Below, in pieces: positions 12,429 through 20,215 of a stretch of DNA of 54,261 nucleotides. The notes under the pieces were generated by a model. That model made no database searches, was not told where the DNA came from, and was given only the letters and a program-made list of their open reading frames with translations. Within the stretch, counting starts at the first letter, position 1; each line of letters begins with the position of its first letter. This DNA is from Mycobacterium alsense (GTDB lineage Bacteria; Actinomycetota; Actinomycetes; Mycobacteriales; Mycobacteriaceae): assembly GCF_002086635.1 (NCBI RefSeq), contig NZ_MVHD01000039.1, positions 1 through 54,261 of the forward strand, given 5' to 3'. Position numbers and translations under genes: made by a program.

Positions 12429-13982
12429 TCAGCGCTTGGAGCGCTGCCGGATCCGCGTGGTGAGTTCTTTGACGTGGTCGAAGACCTCACGCCGTTCGGC
12501 CATCTCCGACAGAATCTTTCGTTGCGCGTACATGACCGTGGTGTGGTCGCGGCCGAATGCTTGACCGATCTTCGGCAACGACAGATCGGTGAGCTCGCGG
12601 CACAGGTACATCGCGATCTGGCGTGACTGCGCCAGCGCCCGGGTCTTGCCGGGGCCACGCAACTCCTCGACGGTGGTGTCGAAGTATTCGGCGGTGGCGG
12701 CCATGATGGTCGCCGCGCTGATCTGCATCGTGCTGGCGTCGGCGATCAGATCCCGAAGCACGATCTCCGCCAGCGCCTTGTCGATGGGAGTCTTGTTCAG
12801 CGAGGCGAACGCGGTAACCCGGATGAGAGCGCCTTCCAGCTCCCGGATGTTGCGTTCGATGCTGCTGGCGATCAACTCGAGGACGTCGTCGGGCACCGCC
12901 AGGCGCTCCATTTGAGCCTTCTTGCGCAGAATCGCGATGCGGGTCTCCAGTTCGGGGGGCTGGACGTCGGTGATCAGCCCCCATTCGAACCGGGTCCGCA
13001 GCCGGTCCTCGAGGGTGGCGAGCTGCTTCGGCGGCCGGTCAGACGAGATGACGATCTGCTTGTTGGCGTTGTGCAGGGTGTTGAAGGTGTGGAAGAACTC
13101 CTCCTGGATGCCTTCCTTGCCCTCGATGAACTGAATGTCATCCACCAGCAGCACGTCGACGTCGCGGTAGCTGCGTTTGAACGCCACCTTGCGGTCGTCG
13201 CGCAGCGAGTTGATGAAGTCGTTGGTGAATTCCTCGGTGGACACGTACTTCACCCGCATGCCGGGAAACAGCCGCTGTGCGTAGTTTCCGGCGGCGTGCA
13301 GCAGGTGGGTCTTGCCGAGGCCGGACTCACCCCAGATGAACAGCGGGTTGTAGGCGCGGGCCGGCGCTTCGGCGATGGCCAGGGCCGCCGCGTGGGCGAA
13401 TCGGTTGGACGCGCCGATGACGAACGTGTCGAAGGTGTAGCGGCGGTTGAGGCTGGTTCCGCCGAGGACGGCCGGATCGGTGCTGAGGCGGCGGTCGGTG
13501 AAGTAGTTCGGCCAACTCTGTTCGGCGTCGCCAACGAGTTCGGCGTTCTCGTCGGCCTCGTCGGCGTCGAGCGGGGTATCGAGGTCGGTGTCGTCCGGCT
13601 GGGCCGAGTTCGGGACTTCCGCGGCTTGGGGGAAGCCGTCGGGCTGTGCGAAGGGCGTGTCGCCGCCGTCCTCGGGTGGGGCGATGCGCACGCCGAGTTG
13701 AATCTGCTGCCCGAGCCGGCGGCTCAGGGCGTCGGTGATCGGGGCGCGCAAGTGACGCTCGATTTCGTTTTGCACGAAGCTGCTCGGCACGGACAGCAGA
13801 GCAAAACCCTCGACGATGGTCAGGGGCTGCACCAGATTGAGCCACGCCCTTTGCTGAGGGGTCAGCGGGGTGGCGAGGGCGGTGCGATTGGCGGACATGC
13901 CGTCGGAGGCGGGCTCGCCGTTGAGCTCGGAGACGACTGCGCTCCACACTGTCGTGAATCCTGAACCCGGGTCATCGGTCAA
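12429..13982 (-). CDS. dnaA: Chromosomal replication initiator protein DnaA
   Basis: This 517-residue AAA+ protein binds DnaA boxes at oriC and opens the duplex. Domain I spans about residues 1-85, with QQRAWLNLVQPLTIVEGFALLSVPS. Domain II is a variable acidic linker at about 100-165. Domain III has Walker A GESGLGKT at 218-225, then the Walker B run VLLVDDIQF. The C-terminal DNA-binding domain carries the DnaA signature with GRDHTT at 477-482. I chose the TTG at 13982, giving MTDDPGSGF as in M. tuberculosis DnaA, over a longer frame to 14048 whose extra 22 residues are not family-like. Three DnaA-box-like 9-mers lie 67-98 bases upstream of this start, which suggests autoregulation. Confidence 0.97.
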   Translation of the reverse strand: MTDDPGSGFTTVWSAVVSELNGEPASDGMSANRTALATPLTPQQRAWLNLVQPLTIVEGFALLSVPSSFVQNEIERHLRAPITDALSRRLGQQIQLGVRIAPPEDGGDTPFAQPDGFPQAAEVPNSAQPDDTDLDTPLDADEADENAELVGDAEQSWPNYFTDRRLSTDPAVLGGTSLNRRYTFDTFVIGASNRFAHAAALAIAEAPARAYNPLFIWGESGLGKTHLLHAAGNYAQRLFPGMRVKYVSTEEFTNDFINSLRDDRKVAFKRSYRDVDVLLVDDIQFIEGKEGIQEEFFHTFNTLHNANKQIVISSDRPPKQLATLEDRLRTRFEWGLITDVQPPELETRIAILRKKAQMERLAVPDDVLELIASSIERNIRELEGALIRVTAFASLNKTPIDKALAEIVLRDLIADASTMQISAATIMAATAEYFDTTVEELRGPGKTRALAQSRQIAMYLCRELTDLSLPKIGQAFGRDHTTVMYAQRKILSEMAERREVFDHVKELTTRIRQRSKR

Positions 13983-14048
13983 CGACGTAATCTCCCTGGT
14001 TCTCGCAGATCCCGGGTCGAGGAGCAGCCACGCTTGGCGAAGAAGCAA

Positions 14049-14080
14049 CTGTCCACATAGTTATGCACAGGTGTGGACAG
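14049..14080. promoter_or_regulatory. Cluster of three DnaA boxes upstream of dnaA
   Basis: Three 9-mers lie within 32 bases: CTGTCCACA at 14049-14057, TTATGCACA at 14061-14069, and CTGTCCACA on the minus strand at 14072-14080. The first and third are identical and inverted around the middle one. They sit in the 590-base dnaA-rpmH spacer (13983-14572), close to the dnaA start. Likely roles are autoregulation of dnaA or an extension of the origin. Apart from these boxes and the rpmH promoter I see nothing else in this spacer. Confidence 0.75.
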
Positions 14081-14397
14081 GATGAGCATAAACGAGCCGC
14101 AGCCTACCGGCGACGGCCCGCGATCTCCGTGCTGGTGACGGCCCGTGCAGGCCGTCTAAACAGCTAGTCGATCCGCCATCCTCGCTTCGTCGTCGAGCGC
14201 CGTTCCACGCTGAAACGGCATTGCCCGAAGCTAACAGTTTTCCGTGCGGCTGCCAACCGTTGTGCTGCATTCCAATCGGCTTCTCTGGGGTTCTTCGGCG
14301 GTGCAAGTTGGTCGTTCACCTATGGTGCCGCAGAGGCGTCGCCGAGAACTTCTGTTTTCGCGGATGTGTGAGTTTGGCTCGTTGCGGCAGAGCAAGT

Positions 14398-14426
14398 TTG
14401 ACCCAGCGCAGGCTCATCAGTACCCT
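14398..14426 (+). promoter_or_regulatory. Likely sigma-A promoter of the rpmH operon
   Basis: The -35 element TTGACC at 14398-14403 and the -10 element TACCCT at 14421-14426 are separated by exactly 17 bases. TACCCT fits the mycobacterial TAnnnT -10 pattern. The expected start point near 14433 would give rpmH a leader of about 140 bases. Confidence 0.65.
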
Positions 14427-14572
14427 CGAACAGTCGCCCGAAAGTTGGCGATACGGCTGCGACCCGGTACTTCGCCCGGGGACCGCGCCGGCCAGCAGCA
14501 AGACCCACCCCCGACCGACTCACGGATGGACGCAGTCGAGCGGCCGGATGGTTCGAATACGAGGAGAACGCC

Positions 14573-14716
14573 GTGGCCAAGGGCAAGCGGACCTTCCAGC
14601 CGAATAACCGGCGCCGAGCCCGCGTGCACGGCTTCCGGTTGCGGATGCGCACGCGTGCCGGGCGGGCGATCGTTTCCAACCGGCGCCGCAAAGGCCGCCG
14701 CGCGCTAACTGCCTGA
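14573..14716 (+). CDS. rpmH: 50S ribosomal protein L34
   Basis: This 47-residue, very basic protein begins with a GTG codon: (M)AKGKRTFQPNNRRRARVHG, followed by FRLRMRTRAGRAIVSNRR. This is the standard L34 sequence with its KRTFQPNNRRRA start and RMxTRAGRxI core. L34 sits in the 50S subunit near the tunnel region. The upstream GAGGAGAA is a good ribosome binding site. rpmH is the first gene of the rpmH-rnpA-yidD-yidC-jag-rsmG-parA-parB run that faces away from dnaA. Confidence 0.97.
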   Translation: MAKGKRTFQPNNRRRARVHGFRLRMRTRAGRAIVSNRRRKGRRALTA

Positions 14717-14736
14717 TCGCAACCAGGTTTTCGGCG

Positions 14737-15093
14737 GTGCTTCCCGCACGCAACCGGATGCGGCGGTCAAAAGAGTTTGACGCCGCGGTGAAATTTGGCG
14801 CGCGCTCCGCGCAGGCCGATATCGTCGTCCACCTTCGCCGGGCGCCCGAAGACGACACCGGCCCACGCGTCGGCTTGATCATCGCGAAGCCCGTGGGCTC
14901 GGCGGTGGAACGCCATCGCGTAGCGCGCCGGCTACGACATGTCGCGCGGACGATGTTGGGCGACCTTCACAAATCCGACCAGGTGGTGATCCGAGCGTTG
15001 CCAAGCAGTCGCCAGGCGTCCTCGGCGCGGCTGGAACAGCAACTGCGGCGCGGGCTGTCTCGCGTCCGCGACTCGGCCGGAGCCGACCGGTGA
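14737..15093 (+). CDS. rnpA: Ribonuclease P protein component
   Basis: This 118-residue basic protein assists the RNase P RNA in 5' maturation of tRNAs. The N-terminus ARNRMRRSKEFDAAVKFG and the RNR motif region VGSAVERHRVARRLRH (around residues 49-64) are typical. The start is GTG at 14737, 20 bases after rpmH. The stop TGA overlaps the yidD GTG as GTGA. The length is close to that of other mycobacterial RnpA proteins. Confidence 0.95.
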   Translation: MLPARNRMRRSKEFDAAVKFGARSAQADIVVHLRRAPEDDTGPRVGLIIAKPVGSAVERHRVARRLRHVARTMLGDLHKSDQVVIRALPSSRQASSARLEQQLRRGLSRVRDSAGADR

Positions 15094-15440
15094 GCCCGGC
15101 GGCGCGGGCTCGCGGTGCCGCCAACGGGGCGAGCGGTGCCGCCGTGCGGTGCCTACTTTTCCTCATCCGGCTGTACCGGCATACGGTGTCGCCGCTGCGG
15201 CTGCCGACATGCCGCTTCGTGCCAACCTGTAGCCAGTACGCCGTCGACGCCCTCACCGAGTACGGCTTGATCCGGGGGAGTTGGCTGTCCGCGGTCAGGC
15301 TCGCCAAATGCGGACCGTGGCATCGGGGAGGATGGGATCCGATACCCGAGCGAAGCGGCCGCCGAGCCGGCTTCGACGACGCCAGCACTGCCGGGGAACC
15401 CCCAGCGAAGCACGGGAAGAGTGAGTCTTTTGTCCTTTGA
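15090..15440 (+). CDS. yidD: Membrane protein insertion efficiency factor YidD
   Basis: This 116-residue protein belongs to the YidD (DUF37) family. The core reads LIRLYRHTVSPLRLPTCRFVPTCSQYAVDAL and AVRLAKCGPWHRGGWDPIP, with the conserved cysteines in TCRFVPTCS and KCGPWHRGG. A hydrophobic, amphipathic N-terminal stretch precedes it. YidD assists the YidC insertase next door. It overlaps rnpA by four bases, and its last 20 bases overlap the yidC start. Confidence 0.95.
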   Translation: MSPAARARGAANGASGAAVRCLLFLIRLYRHTVSPLRLPTCRFVPTCSQYAVDALTEYGLIRGSWLSAVRLAKCGPWHRGGWDPIPERSGRRAGFDDASTAGEPPAKHGKSESFVL

Positions 15441-16527
15441 TTTTGTCAGCCTCGACTTCGTCTACTACCCGGTGTCGTGGATCATGTGGGTCTGGTACAA
15501 GTTGTTCGCGGCCGTCCTGGGCCCGTCGAACTTCTTCGCGTGGGCCCTGTCGGTGATGTTCCTGGTGTTCACCCTGCGGGCGTTGCTCTACAAGCCGGTC
15601 GTGAACCAGATCCGCTTCACCCGCCAGATGCAGGAACTGCAGCCGCAGCTCAAGGCGCTGCAGAAGAAGTACGCCAAGGACCGCCAACGGCTGGCGCTCG
15701 AAATGCAGAAACTGCAGCGCGAGCACGGCTTTAATCCGCTCTTGGGCTGCCTGCCGGCGTTCGCGCAGATCCCGGTGTTCCTCGGGCTGTATCACGTCCT
15801 GCGATCGTTCAACCGCACGACCGGCGGCTTCGGCCAGACGCAGCTGTCGGTGGCCCAAAACCGGATGACCGGAAACTATTTCTTCAGCCCCGCCGACGTC
15901 GGCCACTTCCTGGACGCCAACCTGTTCGGCGCCCCGATCGGCGCCTTCATGACGCAGCATGCCGGGTTGGATGCGTTCACGGTCTTTAGCCGGCCCGCGG
16001 TGATCGCCGTGGGCGCGCCCGTGATGATCCTGGCCGGCATAGCGACCTACTTCAACGGTCGTGCGTCGGTGGCGCGGCAGAGTCCCGAGGCGGCCGCCAA
16101 CCCGCAGACCGCGATGATGAACAAGCTCATGCTGTACGTGTTTCCGCTGGGGATCATCGTCAGCGGTCCGTTCCTTCCGCTCGCGATCATCCTGTACTGG
16201 TTCGCCAACAACATCTGGACGTTCGGACAGCAGCACTACGTGTTCGGGATGATCGAGAAGGAAGAGGAGGCCAAGCGGCAAGAGGCCGTCAAGCGCCGCG
16301 CCGCGAACGCGCCGGCACCGGGGGCCAAGCCCAAGCGCAACCCCAAGACGGCAGCGCCATCGGCCGAACCTGCGTCGAACCCGGATACCGATGGATACGG
16401 TGACGACGCCACGGGCGCGAACGCGACGACGGCGCAACCGGAGAAGCCGAACGGCGAGGGCCGCGTCGACGGTCCGACGAACCGCACCCCGCGCCCCGGA
16501 GCGCGCCCGAAGAAGCGGAAACGCTGA
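15421..16527 (+). CDS. yidC: Membrane protein insertase YidC
   Basis: This 368-residue Oxa1/YidC insertase acts in the cytoplasmic membrane with Sec or alone. It begins MSLLSFDFVSLDFVYYPVSWIMWVW and has a first membrane segment around FFAWALSVMFLVFTLRALLY. A charged coiled-coil hairpin follows (QMQELQPQLKALQKKYAKDRQRLALEMQ), then the conserved GCLPAFAQIPVFLGLYHVL region and C-terminal membrane segments (FPLGIIVSGPFLPLAIILYW). The tail is long, Ala/Pro-rich and highly basic, ending KKRKR, as expected for ribosome contact. The GTG at 15421 was chosen because it gives the family N-terminus; it overlaps yidD by 20 bases. Confidence 0.96.
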   Translation: MSLLSFDFVSLDFVYYPVSWIMWVWYKLFAAVLGPSNFFAWALSVMFLVFTLRALLYKPVVNQIRFTRQMQELQPQLKALQKKYAKDRQRLALEMQKLQREHGFNPLLGCLPAFAQIPVFLGLYHVLRSFNRTTGGFGQTQLSVAQNRMTGNYFFSPADVGHFLDANLFGAPIGAFMTQHAGLDAFTVFSRPAVIAVGAPVMILAGIATYFNGRASVARQSPEAAANPQTAMMNKLMLYVFPLGIIVSGPFLPLAIILYWFANNIWTFGQQHYVFGMIEKEEEAKRQEAVKRRAANAPAPGAKPKRNPKTAAPSAEPASNPDTDGYGDDATGANATTAQPEKPNGEGRVDGPTNRTPRPGARPKKRKR

Positions 16528-16600
16528 CGAGAAGCCACCGGCCCCTTGGACCAGTGACCCGACTGGAACGGGGAGCCACGGATGAGGGAGAGATAACGAC

Positions 16601-17182
16601 ATGACGGACGCCGAAACCACCGAGCGCGACCTCGACGCGGATGCCACGGAAGCCGACGCGCAAGCGTCGGTCGACGAGGATGCGGCGGCGCCGGAGGAAG
16701 CAGACCAACCCGACGACGTGGAGGAGCGACTGGTCGCCGAGGGGGAGATCGCCGGCGACTATCTGGAAGAGCTGTTGGACCTGCTGGACTTCGACGGCGA
16801 CATCGATCTCGACGTCGAGGGCGACCGCGCGGTCGTGAGCATCGACGGCAGCGACGACCTCAACAAGTTGGTGGGCCGTGGGGGCGAGGTGCTCGACGCG
16901 CTGCAGGAGCTCACCCGGCTGGCGGTGCATCAGAAGACCGGTGTGCGCAGCCGCCTGATGCTCGACATCGCGAGCTGGCGGCGCCGCCGGCGCGAGGAGC
17001 TGGCCGCGCTGGGCGATAAGGTGGCCCGGCGGGTGTTGAGCTCAGGGGAACGCGAGGAGCTGTCGCCGATGACGCCGTTCGAGCGCAAGATCGTCCACGA
17101 CGCCGTCGCGGCGGTGCCGGGCGTTCACAGCGAGAGCGAGGGCCAGGAGCCGTCGCGGCGGGTTGTGGTTCTGCTCGACTGA
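16601..17182 (+). CDS. jag: KH-R3H RNA-binding protein, Jag/EloR/KhpB family
   Basis: This 193-residue protein has a strongly acidic N-terminal 45 residues, then a KH-like segment with KLVGRGGEVLDALQELTRLAVHQ, where the GRGG loop contacts RNA. An R3H domain follows (SSGEREELSPMTPFERKIVHDAVA), ending in the conserved ESEGQEPSRRVVV. The family (Jag, EloR or KhpB) binds RNA and is tied to cell elongation in Gram-positive bacteria; M. tuberculosis Rv3920c holds the same place. The gene lies 73 bases after yidC and before rsmG. The RNA targets in mycobacteria are unknown to me. Confidence 0.92.
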   Translation: MTDAETTERDLDADATEADAQASVDEDAAAPEEADQPDDVEERLVAEGEIAGDYLEELLDLLDFDGDIDLDVEGDRAVVSIDGSDDLNKLVGRGGEVLDALQELTRLAVHQKTGVRSRLMLDIASWRRRRREELAALGDKVARRVLSSGEREELSPMTPFERKIVHDAVAAVPGVHSESEGQEPSRRVVVLLD

Positions 17183-17222
17183 CCGAGTCACAGCCGTGTA
17201 ATTCGCCCACCAGGGATCGGGG

Positions 17223-17948
17223 ATGTTTCACGTGAAACAAGGAAACGAGATGTTTCACGTGAAACATGCCGTGCCGGACGGGTTGAGCGACGCGGCGTCG
17301 GCGGTCTTCGGGCAGGGGATCGACACCGCGCGGCGGTACGCCGAAACGCTCGCCGCAGCCGGCGTGGAGCGCGGGCTCCTCGGTCCGCGGGAGGCGGACC
17401 GCCTGTGGGAGCGGCACCTATTGAATAGCGCCGCGGTGGGCGAGCTGCTGGGGCCGGGGGAGCGGGTGGTCGACATCGGTAGCGGCGCGGGCCTGCCGGG
17501 AATCCCTTTGGCGATCGCAAGGCCCGACCTCGAGATCGTGTTGCTCGAACCGCTACTGCGGCGCAGCGAGTTTCTCAGCGAGGTCGTCGGCGAACTAGGG
17601 TTGGCCGTCGAGGTCGTTCGTGGCCGTGCGGAGGAACCCTGGGTGCGCGACCGGTTCGGGGGCCGCGACGCCGCGGTGTCGCGAGCGGTTGCCGCGCTGG
17701 ACAAGTTGACGAAGTGGAGTATGCCGTTGCTACGGCCCGGTGGGCGGATGGTGGCGATCAAAGGGGAGCGCGCTCCCGAGGAACTGAAAGCGCACCGGCG
17801 TGTGATGGCGGCGGTGGGCGCTGTGGATGCCAGGGTGGTGACATGTGGCGCGAATTACTTGTGTCCGCCCGCAACCGTAGTGTTAGCGCGGCGCGGAAAG
17901 CGGTCGCGCCCGATGCCGGCATCAACGGCGGACAGGCGGACATCGTGA
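17223..17948 (+). CDS. rsmG: 16S rRNA (guanine-527 N7) methyltransferase RsmG/GidB
   Basis: This SAM-dependent methyltransferase modifies G527 (E. coli numbering) of 16S rRNA; loss gives low-level streptomycin resistance. The SAM site is VVDIGSGAGLPGIPLAI, followed by DLEIVLLEPLLRRSEFL and the catalytic-region AAVSRAVAALDKLTKW. The start is ambiguous: ATG at 17223 has AGGGA upstream, ATG at 17250 has AAGGA upstream, and GTG at 17271 best matches the M. tuberculosis N-terminus. The first two starts would place two parS sites in the coding sequence, giving the odd duplicated MFHVKQ/MFHVKH peptides. The stop overlaps the parA GTG as GTGA. Confidence 0.94.
   Translation: MFHVKQGNEMFHVKHAVPDGLSDAASAVFGQGIDTARRYAETLAAAGVERGLLGPREADRLWERHLLNSAAVGELLGPGERVVDIGSGAGLPGIPLAIARPDLEIVLLEPLLRRSEFLSEVVGELGLAVEVVRGRAEEPWVRDRFGGRDAAVSRAVAALDKLTKWSMPLLRPGGRMVAIKGERAPEELKAHRRVMAAVGAVDARVVTCGANYLCPPATVVLARRGKRSRPMPASTADRRTS
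17224..17239. promoter_or_regulatory. parS: parS centromere site 1
   Basis: The perfect palindrome TGTTTCACGTGAAACA is the bacterial parS consensus bound by ParB, encoded 1.7 kb downstream. It overlaps the first possible rsmG start codon. Confidence 0.95.
17251..17266. promoter_or_regulatory. parS: parS centromere site 2
   Basis: This second exact copy of the 16-base parS palindrome lies 27 bases downstream of the first. The spacing is 2.6 helical turns, so the two sites do not face the same side of the DNA. It begins inside the second possible rsmG start codon. Confidence 0.95.
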
Positions 17949-18919
17949 CCTCTCCCCACGACCATCCGACGGTAGGCGGGCCGGCACCCAGCCTCACGGA
18001 GGCGCAACCGCAGCCGGAGCCCACAGACTCCGCAATCGGCCATGTTTCACGTGAAACATCGAACGAGTACGACACGCCGATCGCCGCCGCGGCGGAGCGC
18101 GCGATGCGGGTCCTCCACACCACCTACCCGCCGCTCCGCCGACCCCGCCGCCGCCGCGTCTTCACCATTGCGAACCAAAAGGGCGGCGTCGGCAAGACGA
18201 CCACCGCGGTCAACCTCGCCGCCGCCCTGGCCGTGCAGGGACTCAAGACGCTCGTCATCGACCTCGATCCCCAGGGCAACGCGAGCACGGCACTCGGTAT
18301 CCACGAGCGGCAGGCGGGGACCCCGTCGTCGTACGAGGTGCTCATCGGCGAGGTTGCGTTGGGCGATGCGCTCCGGCCCAGCCCGCACAGCCCGCGGCTC
18401 TTCTGCGTGCCGGCGACGATCGACTTGGCCGGCGCGGAGATCGAATTGGTGAGCATGGTCGCCCGCGAGAACCGGCTGCGCACCGCGCTGGCCGAGCTCG
18501 AGCGGTTCGACTTCGACTACGTGTTCGTCGACTGCCCGCCGTCGCTGGGACTGCTGACGATCAATGCGCTCGTGGCCGCCCCGGAGGTCATGATCCCGAT
18601 CCAGTGCGAGTACTACGCGCTCGAGGGGGTGTCACAGCTGATGCGCAATATCGAAATGGTGAAGGCTCACCTCAACCCCCAGCTGGAGGTGACCACGGTG
18701 ATCCTGACGATGTACGACGGGCGGACCAAGCTGGCCGACCAGGTCGCCGAAGAGGTGCGCAACTATTTCGGCGCCAAGGTGTTGCGCACGGTGATCCCGC
18801 GCAGCGTCAAAGTCTCGGAGGCGCCCGGCTACAGCATGACGATCATCGACTACGACCCCGGTTCGCGCGGGGCGATGAGCTACCTGGACGCGAGTCGCGA
18901 ACTCGCCGAACGGGATTGA
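17945..18919 (+). CDS. parA: Chromosome partitioning ATPase ParA (Soj)
   Basis: This 324-residue ParA-type ATPase drives segregation of the ParB-parS origin complex. After a variable N-terminus of about 65 residues comes FTIANQKGGVGKTTTAVN, with the deviant Walker A KGGVGKTT at residues 79-86, then IDLDPQGNAST (A') and VFVDCPPSLG (Walker B). I chose the GTG at 17945, which overlaps the rsmG stop as GTGA, over longer in-frame options that run inside rsmG. A third parS site lies in the coding sequence and encodes VSRET at residues 34-38, a peptide also found in M. tuberculosis ParA. parB follows after 29 bases. Confidence 0.96.
   Translation: MTSPHDHPTVGGPAPSLTEAQPQPEPTDSAIGHVSRETSNEYDTPIAAAAERAMRVLHTTYPPLRRPRRRRVFTIANQKGGVGKTTTAVNLAAALAVQGLKTLVIDLDPQGNASTALGIHERQAGTPSSYEVLIGEVALGDALRPSPHSPRLFCVPATIDLAGAEIELVSMVARENRLRTALAELERFDFDYVFVDCPPSLGLLTINALVAAPEVMIPIQCEYYALEGVSQLMRNIEMVKAHLNPQLEVTTVILTMYDGRTKLADQVAEEVRNYFGAKVLRTVIPRSVKVSEAPGYSMTIIDYDPGSRGAMSYLDASRELAERD
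18043..18058. promoter_or_regulatory. parS: parS centromere site 3, inside parA
   Basis: This is a third exact copy of TGTTTCACGTGAAACA, within the parA reading frame, where it is translated as part of H-V-S-R-E-T-S. It is 776 bases from site 2. Confidence 0.95.
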
Positions 18920-18948
18920 CCCACACCACCATCCGCGAAGGGACGACC

Positions 18949-19941
18949 ATGACGCAGCCGTTACGCAAGAAGGGCGGCCTCGGCCGGGGACTGGCTTCGC
19001 TGATCCCCACCGGTCCCGCGGAAGGCGATTCCGGCCCGGCGACACTGGGCCCGCGGATGGGCGATGCGGCCGCCGACGTGCTGATCGGCGGACCGGGTGC
19101 CTCCGCGGCCGATGCCGCCGCCGTGGGCGCGGTCTACCGTGAGATCGCGCCGGCCGACATCGAGCGCAACCCCCGGCAGCCCCGGCAGGTGTTCGACGAG
19201 GAGGCGCTGGCGGAGCTGGTCCACTCCATTCGCGAGTTCGGGCTGCTGCAGCCGATCGTGGTGCGGGAGGTGGCGGGAACTCCGGGCGGCGCGCGGTATC
19301 AGATCGTGATGGGGGAGCGGCGATGGCGCGCCGCCCAGGAAGCGGGCCTGGCCACCATCCCGGCCATCGTGCGCGAGACCGGCGACGACGACCTGTTGCG
19401 CGACGCATTGCTCGAGAACATCCATCGGGTACAGCTCAACCCGCTCGAAGAGGCGGCGGCATACCAGCAGCTGCTGGAGGAGTTCGACGTCACCCACGAC
19501 GAACTGGCGTCGCGCATCGGCCGGTCGCGTCCCCTGATCACGAACATGATCCGCCTGCTCAAACTGCCCATCGCGGTGCAGCGGCGGGTCGCGGCGGGCG
19601 TCCTGTCGGCCGGGCACGCCCGCGCCCTGCTGTCGCTGGAGGCCGGCCCCGAGGCGCAGGAGGAGCTGGCCGGCCGAATCGTCGCCGAGGGCCTGTCGGT
19701 GCGGGCCACCGAAGAGGCGGTGACCCTGGCCAACCGCGGTGACACCGCCCCGCCGGCGCCCCAGCGCCGCAAGCCGATCCAGATGCCCGGCCTGCAAGAC
19801 GTTGCTGAGCGGCTGTCGAACACCTTCGACACGCGGGTGACGGTCAGCCTGGGCAAACGCAAGGGGCGGATCGTGGTCGAGTTCGCGTCGGTCGAAGATC
19901 TGCAGCGCATCGTCGACGTGATGACCCCGCCCAAGGCTTAA
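18949..19941 (+). CDS. parB: Chromosome partitioning protein ParB
   Basis: This 330-residue ParB binds parS and spreads as a CTP-dependent clamp. The N-terminus KKGGLGRGLASLIP is the ParA-interacting motif. The N-domain carries the CTP-binding motif GERRWRAA at 122-129, followed by DALLENIHRVQLNPLEEAAAYQQL and an HTH region with SRIGRSRPLITNMIRLLKLP. The C-terminal dimerisation domain is conserved. The ATG at 18949 follows the parA stop by 29 bases, with GAAGGGA as ribosome binding site. The 274-base spacer to the next gene holds no gene that I can see. Confidence 0.96.
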   Translation: MTQPLRKKGGLGRGLASLIPTGPAEGDSGPATLGPRMGDAAADVLIGGPGASAADAAAVGAVYREIAPADIERNPRQPRQVFDEEALAELVHSIREFGLLQPIVVREVAGTPGGARYQIVMGERRWRAAQEAGLATIPAIVRETGDDDLLRDALLENIHRVQLNPLEEAAAYQQLLEEFDVTHDELASRIGRSRPLITNMIRLLKLPIAVQRRVAAGVLSAGHARALLSLEAGPEAQEELAGRIVAEGLSVRATEEAVTLANRGDTAPPAPQRRKPIQMPGLQDVAERLSNTFDTRVTVSLGKRKGRIVVEFASVEDLQRIVDVMTPPKA

Positions 19942-20215
19942 CCCTCCATCCGCTGTAATTACGTCACTGTGACACTACCGCGGTTTCGGACCCCAAACGT
20001 TCGTCGCGGGCGCCGCAGCGCGACGAGTTCGCCTGTGCGCCAAGCAAATTCGGGTTTCGACCGGACGACACCGGGTGCGCGGGCCCCCTAACTGCGCCGG
20101 GCCACGTGGCGGGTCAAACACTGGTCCGATGTGGGCAAACTCTCCTATCCTGGAGAGGTTGCCGGTGGTCTCGTAATCAGAAGACCCCCAATACCGCACG
20201 GAAGCCAGGAGGCTA

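Noticed and set aside
13983..14048. 22-codon N-terminal extension of DnaA
   Set aside because: The residues before MTDDPGSGF are not conserved and the TTG start is known for mycobacterial dnaA.
14221..14708. Two open frames overlapping rpmH in other frames
   Set aside because: The rpmH frame encodes the unmistakable L34 sequence, so the longer frames are not genes.
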